Of a stretch of 64,000 nt of DNA, positions 59,720-64,000 are shown in pieces (position 1 is the stretch's first letter; every line of letters begins with the position of its first letter). The DNA is taken from positions 39,967 through 103,966 of the forward strand of contig JAPLAM010000055.1 in NCBI GenBank assembly GCA_026393275.1, written 5' to 3'. The notes under the pieces are model-generated. The model saw nothing but the letters and a program-made list of their open reading frames with translations, ran no database searches and was not told the DNA's origin. Source of the DNA: Arthrobacter sp. Lineage in GTDB: Bacteria; Actinomycetota; Actinomycetes; Actinomycetales; Micrococcaceae. The translations under genes and the position numbers were made by a program.

Positions 59720-61120
59720 TCAGCTGCTGATGCCGAGGGATTCCAGCATCGGCCGGAACTTCGCCCAGGTTTCCGCCAACTCGGCCTCGGGCACGGAGCC
59801 TTCCACGACGCCGCAGCCGGCGTAGAGCCGGACCGTATCTGGCCCCTCGATTACCGCGCCGCGCAGCGCGATGCCCCACTCGCCGTTGCCGGCAGCGTCG
59901 AGCCAGCCGACCGGTCCGGCATACGGGCCGCGGTCCAGGTGCTCCAGTTTGCGGATCAGCGCGCCGGCCACGCTGGTGGGGGTGCCGCAGACCGCGGCGG
60001 TGGGGTGCAGCGCGTTGATGAGGGCGAGGCAGGTCGGCACATGGCCTTCCACCTCGGCAAGTTCGGCCTTTACATCCGAGGCCAGGTGCCAGACGTTCGG
60101 CAGCTCCAGGATGAAGGGCTCGCTGTGCGCGTTCATGGCCTCGGAGAACGGCGCCAGCTGCGTGGTGAGCGACTGGATGGCGATGTCGTGCTCGTGCCGC
60201 TGCTTCTCGGACCCGGCAAGCACGCGCTCGGCAAATTCCAGCGGCGTACCGGCCTTGCCCTCGGCGTCGCGGCGGTCCAGGGTGCCGGCCAGGACCCGTG
60301 CCTGCGCCGTGCGGCCTTCCACCTGGATCAGCATCTCGGGGGTGGAGCCCACCAGCCCGTCGACGCCGTAGGTCCAGCATTCGCGGTACCGCACCGCGAG
60401 CTGGCGCAGGATCTCGGCGGCGTTCACGCCGTCGGGCACGGTGGCGACAATGTCCCTCGCCAGCACCAGCTTCTCCAGCGCCCCGGTCCGGATTTCGGCG
60501 ACGCCCTCGGCGACGGCGGCCATCCAGTCCGCCTCGCTGAGCGAGCCGGTGCTCAGTTTGGCTTCCCGCCCGGCGGCCGGCTGCTCCAGAGAGGTCGTCC
60601 CCCGGGCAGCGGAAGGTGCAGCGGCCGGCGCCTCGAACGGGGCGTCCGACGCCGGAAGGTGTTGTGCGGTGTGGGGGGTATCCAGCCAGCGGCGCAGGGC
60701 GGCGCGGGCGCCCGCCTCCGTGAGCTCGCCGTCGTCGAACGTGAGCTGGGTGAGCCAGGCGGTGCCGTCACGCAGGCCCACCACGATTTCGGGGACGATC
60801 AGCCGGGAGGAGTGCGCGGAGACCTTGGAGAAGGCGAAGGAGCCGAAGGCCACCGGGCCGGTGCCGGGGCAGCCGACGGCGTCGGTGACGTCCGCTTCGA
60901 TGACCAGGTGTCGCCACCAGATGTCCGCCTCAAGGAACCGCTCGGGGCCGGTGGCGGTGAACCGGGCCACCTCCCCGAATCCGACTAAGCCGGCCTCGCG
61001 ACGCGTCCAGCAGAGCAAGTCGTCGCGGACCAAAAACGACGGCAGCCCCCCGGGGAACGAATCTGCATCGAGGGGGACTGTCAGTGTCCTGATAATTCTG
61101 GTACGGAACGCGCTCGTCAT
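59720..61120 (-). CDS. menF: isochorismate synthase
   Basis: 466 residues of the chorismate-binding family. LEKLVLARDIVATVPDGVNAAEILRQL, STPEMLIQVEGRTAQARVLAGTL, HEHDIAIQSL and LHPTAAVCGTPTSVAGALI carry the catalytic and Mg-binding residues. It opens the menaquinone branch. A siderophore or salicylate role is the alternative, but menG lies divergently 87 bp away. About 30 Ala/Pro residues in the middle linker (about 155-190). Confidence 0.9.
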   Translation of the reverse strand: MTSAFRTRIIRTLTVPLDADSFPGGLPSFLVRDDLLCWTRREAGLVGFGEVARFTATGPERFLEADIWWRHLVIEADVTDAVGCPGTGPVAFGSFAFSKVSAHSSRLIVPEIVVGLRDGTAWLTQLTFDDGELTEAGARAALRRWLDTPHTAQHLPASDAPFEAPAAAPSAARGTTSLEQPAAGREAKLSTGSLSEADWMAAVAEGVAEIRTGALEKLVLARDIVATVPDGVNAAEILRQLAVRYRECWTYGVDGLVGSTPEMLIQVEGRTAQARVLAGTLDRRDAEGKAGTPLEFAERVLAGSEKQRHEHDIAIQSLTTQLAPFSEAMNAHSEPFILELPNVWHLASDVKAELAEVEGHVPTCLALINALHPTAAVCGTPTSVAGALIRKLEHLDRGPYAGPVGWLDAAGNGEWGIALRGAVIEGPDTVRLYAGCGVVEGSVPEAELAETWAKFRPMLESLGISS

Positions 61121-61207
61121 GATGAGACAACACTACTCCCGACGTACGGCGCGCCCCGGACGCGCCCGCGGTTAGGGGGTGCGTCGAAGATTTGAGACAA
61201 TAACGGG

Positions 61208-61999
61208 GTGAACCGAGCATCCTTGGACAAGCGTCCGGACGAAGTAGCCACGATGTTTGACGACGTCGCCCCCAAATACGACGTCGTCAATGACGTCCTG
61301 TCCATGGGACAGACGAGGCGCTGGCGCCGGATCGTCGTCGAAGCCATGGACGTGAAGGCGGGCCAGCGCGTGCTCGACCTCGCCGCGGGAACCGGCACCT
61401 CCAGCGAGCCGTATGCCGACGCCGGGATCGACGTGATTGCCTGCGACTTCTCCCTCGGCATGCTCAAGGTGGGCAAGCGCCGCCGCCCGGATATCGACTT
61501 CATCGCCGGAGACGCCACCCGGCTGCCGTTCGCGGACAACACCTTCGATGCCAGCACGATCTCCTTCGGCCTGCGCAACGTCAACGAGCCTAAGAAGGCC
61601 CTTGCCGAGATGCTCCGCGTCACCAAGCCCGGCGGCCGGCTGGTCATCGCGGAGTTCTCCCAGCCCGTGGTGCCGCTCTGGCGCACCATGTACACCGAAT
61701 ACCTGATGCGCGCGCTGCCCGCGATCGCCGTCAAGGTCTCCTCCAACCCGGACGCCTACGTCTACCTCGCCGAATCCATCCGTGCCTGGCCGGACCAGGA
61801 CCACCTGGCCGCGTGGCTGCAGGAAGCCGGCTGGGAATCCGTCAGCTACCGCAACCTCAGCGGCGGCATCGTCGCAGTCCACCGCGCCCAGAAACCCACC
61901 GCCCCGGCTGCCGGTCCCGCCGCGGGCGCGGCAGCGCTGGCCAACCACACCGGTCCCGTGGCCAAGCTGCGCCGCAACATCACCCGGCCCGAGCGCTAG
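61208..61999 (+). CDS. menG: demethylmenaquinone methyltransferase
   Basis: 263 residues of the UbiE/MenG family: [35 protein letters not shown], the SAM loop [44 protein letters not shown] and FSQP. Catalyses the last C-methylation to menaquinone. GTG start at 61208. A tail of about 30 Ala/Pro residues is extra. The next gene starts 12 nt after its stop. Confidence 0.93.
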   Translation: MNRASLDKRPDEVATMFDDVAPKYDVVNDVLSMGQTRRWRRIVVEAMDVKAGQRVLDLAAGTGTSSEPYADAGIDVIACDFSLGMLKVGKRRRPDIDFIAGDATRLPFADNTFDASTISFGLRNVNEPKKALAEMLRVTKPGGRLVIAEFSQPVVPLWRTMYTEYLMRALPAIAVKVSSNPDAYVYLAESIRAWPDQDHLAAWLQEAGWESVSYRNLSGGIVAVHRAQKPTAPAAGPAAGAAALANHTGPVAKLRRNITRPER

Positions 62000-62011
62000 C
62001 TGACAGCTGCC

Positions 62012-63349
62012 GTGAAAGTACTGATCGTCGGGGCGGGGCCGGCCGGATCCACCGCCGCGTTCTACCTTGGCCAGGCCGGCATCGATGTCACGGTGCTGGA
62101 AAAGACGAGTTTTCCGCGCGAGAAGGTCTGCGGCGACGGGCTCACCCCGCGCGCGGTCCGGGAAATCCAGAAGCTCGGCCTGCCGCACCCCGAATCCGAG
62201 GGCTGGCGACGGAACAAGGGCCTGCGGCTCATTGCCGGTGGCCGCACCATCGAACTTCCCTGGCCCGAGGTCTCCGACTTTCCGCAGTACGGGTTGATCA
62301 GGACCCGGCTGGGCTTCGACGAGGAACTGGCCCGGCACGCCCAGTCCGCCGGCGCCGTCGTACTCGAGCGCCACAGCGTCACCGGCGCGCTCCGCTCCGA
62401 GGACGGCCGCGTCACCGGCGTCAGCGCCGCGCTGCTGGATGGCGCCGGGCGCAAGACCGGCGAAACGCGGGACTTCACCGCCGACGTCGTCCTCGCCGCC
62501 GACGGCAACTCCAGCCGTACCGCCGTCTCGCTGGGCATCCAAAAGCGCGATGACCGGCCGCTGGGCGTTGCCGTGCGCACCTACTTCACCAGCCCGCGGC
62601 ACGACGACGACTGGATGGAAGGCTGGCTGGAGCTTCCCGGCCGGGACGGCAAGCTGCTGCCCGGCTACGGCTGGGTCTTCGGCGTCGGCGACGGCACCTC
62701 CAACGTGGGCCTGGGCATCCTGAACTCCTCCAAGGAATTCGGCAAGCTGGACTACAAGCAGGTCCTGCGCGAATGGACCGCCGCGATGCCCGCCGAATGG
62801 GGCTTCACCCCGGCCAACCAGGTCGGCGAAATCCGCGGTGCCGCGCTGCCCATGGGCTTCAACCGCACCCCGCACTATTCGCCGGGGCTGCTGCTGCTCG
62901 GCGACGCCGGCGGCATGGTGTCACCGTTCAACGGCGAGGGCATCTCCTACGCCATGGAGTCCGCCCGCTTCGCGGCCGAGTTCATCATCGACACGGCGGC
63001 GCGTTCCGCCTCCGCCGGCTGGAACGGGGCCGACGCCGACGCGCACCTCGCCGGCTACGCGGACTTTGTCCGCGGGCAGTGGGGCTCGCACTTCACCCTG
63101 GGCCGCGCCTTTGCCGCCGTGATCGGCAGGCCCGCCGTGATGAAACTGTCGCTCCGGACGGGCATGCCCCTTCCGGTGCTGATGAAGTTCGTCGTCCGGC
63201 TGCTGGCCAACCTGACCGATCCCTCGGCCGGGGGGATCGAGGACCGGATGATCCGGGTCCTGGAAGCCCTCGTCCCGGCCACCTCCAATACCCGGCCCGC
63301 TCCAGCCTCAAATCCGCGGACTCCGCGACAAGTTAGGGTTAACCCGTGA
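62012..63349 (+). CDS. geranylgeranyl reductase family flavoprotein (MenJ-like)
   Basis: 445 residues: VLIVGAGPAGSTAAFYLGQAGIDVTVLEK (FAD), KVCGDGLTPRAVREI, VVLAADGNSSRTA and LLLLGDAGGMVSPFNGEGISYAMESARFAAEFI. In mycobacteria MenJ saturates one isoprene unit of menaquinone. Arthrobacter strains make MK-9(H2), so this role fits the operon between menG and the prenyl synthase. Substrate is inferred. Overlaps the next gene by 4 nt (GTGA). Confidence 0.9.
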   Translation: MKVLIVGAGPAGSTAAFYLGQAGIDVTVLEKTSFPREKVCGDGLTPRAVREIQKLGLPHPESEGWRRNKGLRLIAGGRTIELPWPEVSDFPQYGLIRTRLGFDEELARHAQSAGAVVLERHSVTGALRSEDGRVTGVSAALLDGAGRKTGETRDFTADVVLAADGNSSRTAVSLGIQKRDDRPLGVAVRTYFTSPRHDDDWMEGWLELPGRDGKLLPGYGWVFGVGDGTSNVGLGILNSSKEFGKLDYKQVLREWTAAMPAEWGFTPANQVGEIRGAALPMGFNRTPHYSPGLLLLGDAGGMVSPFNGEGISYAMESARFAAEFIIDTAARSASAGWNGADADAHLAGYADFVRGQWGSHFTLGRAFAAVIGRPAVMKLSLRTGMPLPVLMKFVVRLLANLTDPSAGGIEDRMIRVLEALVPATSNTRPAPASNPRTPRQVRVNP

Positions 63350-64000
63350 CCAACTCTGCAGACCAAAGCTGGACGCACGCCGGGCACGGCCTGCCGAGCG
63401 CTGAACCCAGCCTCAACACCACCGCCATCGCCACCGGCCTCCAACTGCCGGCCGGCTTCGCAGCGATCGCCGGGGACCCGGAACTCGGCCCGGCGATCAC
63501 CCGGAACCTGGCGCGCGTGGAGAAGAAGCTGCGCGAGGCCATCGCCAACTCGGATCCGCTGGCCGACGCCACCTCGCGGCACCTCGTCGAAGCCGGCGGC
63601 AAGCGCGTCCGGCCGCTGCTGGCCTTGCTTTGCGCCCACCTCGGCGACGCCTCGCTGCCGGCGGTAGTCCAGGCCGCCGTCGTCGTCGAGCTGACCCACC
63701 TGGCCACGCTCTACCATCCGCCGCGGCGCCCCCACCGCGCATGAGGTCTGGGGCAACTCGGTGGCCGTTTTGACCGGTGACCTCATTTTCGCCCGGGCCT
63801 CGATCCTGGTCTCCGAGCTCGGGGGCCGCGCGCTTGGCATCCAGGCCCGCACCTTCGAGCGGCTCTGCCTGGGCCAGCTGCACGAGACCGTGGGGCCCCG
63901 CCCGGACGAGGATCCGGTGGAGCACTACCTCTCCGTGATCGCGGACAAGACCGGCTCGCTCGTGGCGGCCTCCGGCCAGCTCGGCGCGATCTTCTCCAAC
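63346..64000 (+). pseudogene. polyprenyl diphosphate synthase, frameshifted and missing its first Asp-rich motif (partial)
   Basis: The reading frame from GTG 63346 gives 132 residues with family motifs EAGGKRVRPLLALLCAHLGD and VELTHLATLYH, then stops at 63742-63744. The protein resumes in another frame from about 63717 as RRGAPTAHEVWGNSVAVLTGDLIFARASILVSELGG up to the window end. Family members have about nine residues including DDxxD between LYH and RRG. Here only two or three bases remain, implying a 26-nt deletion. Intact enzymes make the menaquinone side chain. It may be a real mutation or a sequence error. Confidence 0.85.

Noticed and set aside
1..64000. tRNA, rRNA, transposase, integrase or attachment sites
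   Set aside because: No cloverleaf, rRNA core sequence, DDE/tyrosine recombinase protein or flanking direct repeats were recognised on either strand. Short RNA genes could still be missed by eye.

Overview
The window is high-GC DNA with dense, operon-packed genes. The gene families point to an actinobacterium of the Micrococcaceae, most likely Arthrobacter or Pseudarthrobacter. The evidence is a complete aerobic phenylacetate (paa) pathway with a TetR-type regulator, a menaquinone (men) cluster that includes a MenJ-like reductase, a class-E sortase signal (LAYTG), an EspI-like MinD ATPase, LCP and actinobacterial PhoX proteins, and many GTG starts. No rRNA, tRNA, CRISPR array, transposase or phage gene was recognised.

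Layout. 1-1600: partial dienelactone hydrolase, CsbD stress protein, pentapeptide-repeat protein. 1.7-4.6 kb: beta-oxidation operon (thiolase, enoyl-CoA hydratase, 3-hydroxyacyl-CoA dehydrogenase) behind a PaaR-like operator. 4.7-11.5 kb: GNAT, luciferase-like monooxygenase, secreted SGNH hydrolase, sortase-anchored S1 protease, flavohaemoglobin. 11.7-14.4 kb: thioesterase and paaZ, divergent around a second operator. 14.5-17.5 kb: VOC protein, small membrane protein, DUF427 protein, a GGACATGC repeat patch, paaR. 17.6-22.9 kb: paaI-paaK and divergent pta-ackA, with a third operator between. 23.6-26.9 kb: a two-gene system of a duplicated-module Ala/Asn-rich protein and a PqqD-like/M50 membrane metalloprotease. 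27-30.5 kb: oligopeptidase B and an LCP protein. 30.5-31.0 kb: three tandem copies of a 168-bp repeat. 31.2-36.1 kb: paaABCDE plus a PaaG-like hydratase, behind a fourth operator. 36.2-41.7 kb: Lrp regulator, branched-chain 2-oxoacid dehydrogenase E1alpha/E1beta/E2, MBL hydrolase. 41.8-46.5 kb: EspI-like ATPase, GAF-ANTAR regulator, polysaccharide pyruvyltransferase, GT2. 46.5-52.4 kb: MFS, PAP2, menC, PhoX. 52.5-56.7 kb: argS-menD, CDF-like protein. 56.8-59.5 kb: polar amino acid ABC importer. 59.7-64 kb: menF, menG, menJ-like and a broken polyprenyl diphosphate synthase running off the window.

How the genes work together. PaaK makes phenylacetyl-CoA and PaaABCDE epoxidises it. PaaG isomerises it to the oxepin and PaaZ opens the ring. 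The hydratase, dehydrogenase and thiolase genes at 1.7-4.6 kb complete the beta-oxidation, and PaaI rescues CoA from dead-end thioesters. Four similar operators sharing TTACCGA lie upstream of the four paa transcription units and imply one TetR-type regulon. One of them also sits in the pta promoter region. MenF, MenD, MenC, MenG, the MenJ-like protein and the prenyl synthase supply partly saturated menaquinone.

Most notable: (1) the duplicated-module protein plus PqqD/M50 protease pair; (2) the 168-bp tandem array and its dispersed relatives; (3) an apparent 26-nt deletion that removes the catalytic Asp-rich motif of the prenyl synthase and shifts the frame; (4) the four-site PaaR-like regulon touching pta-ackA.
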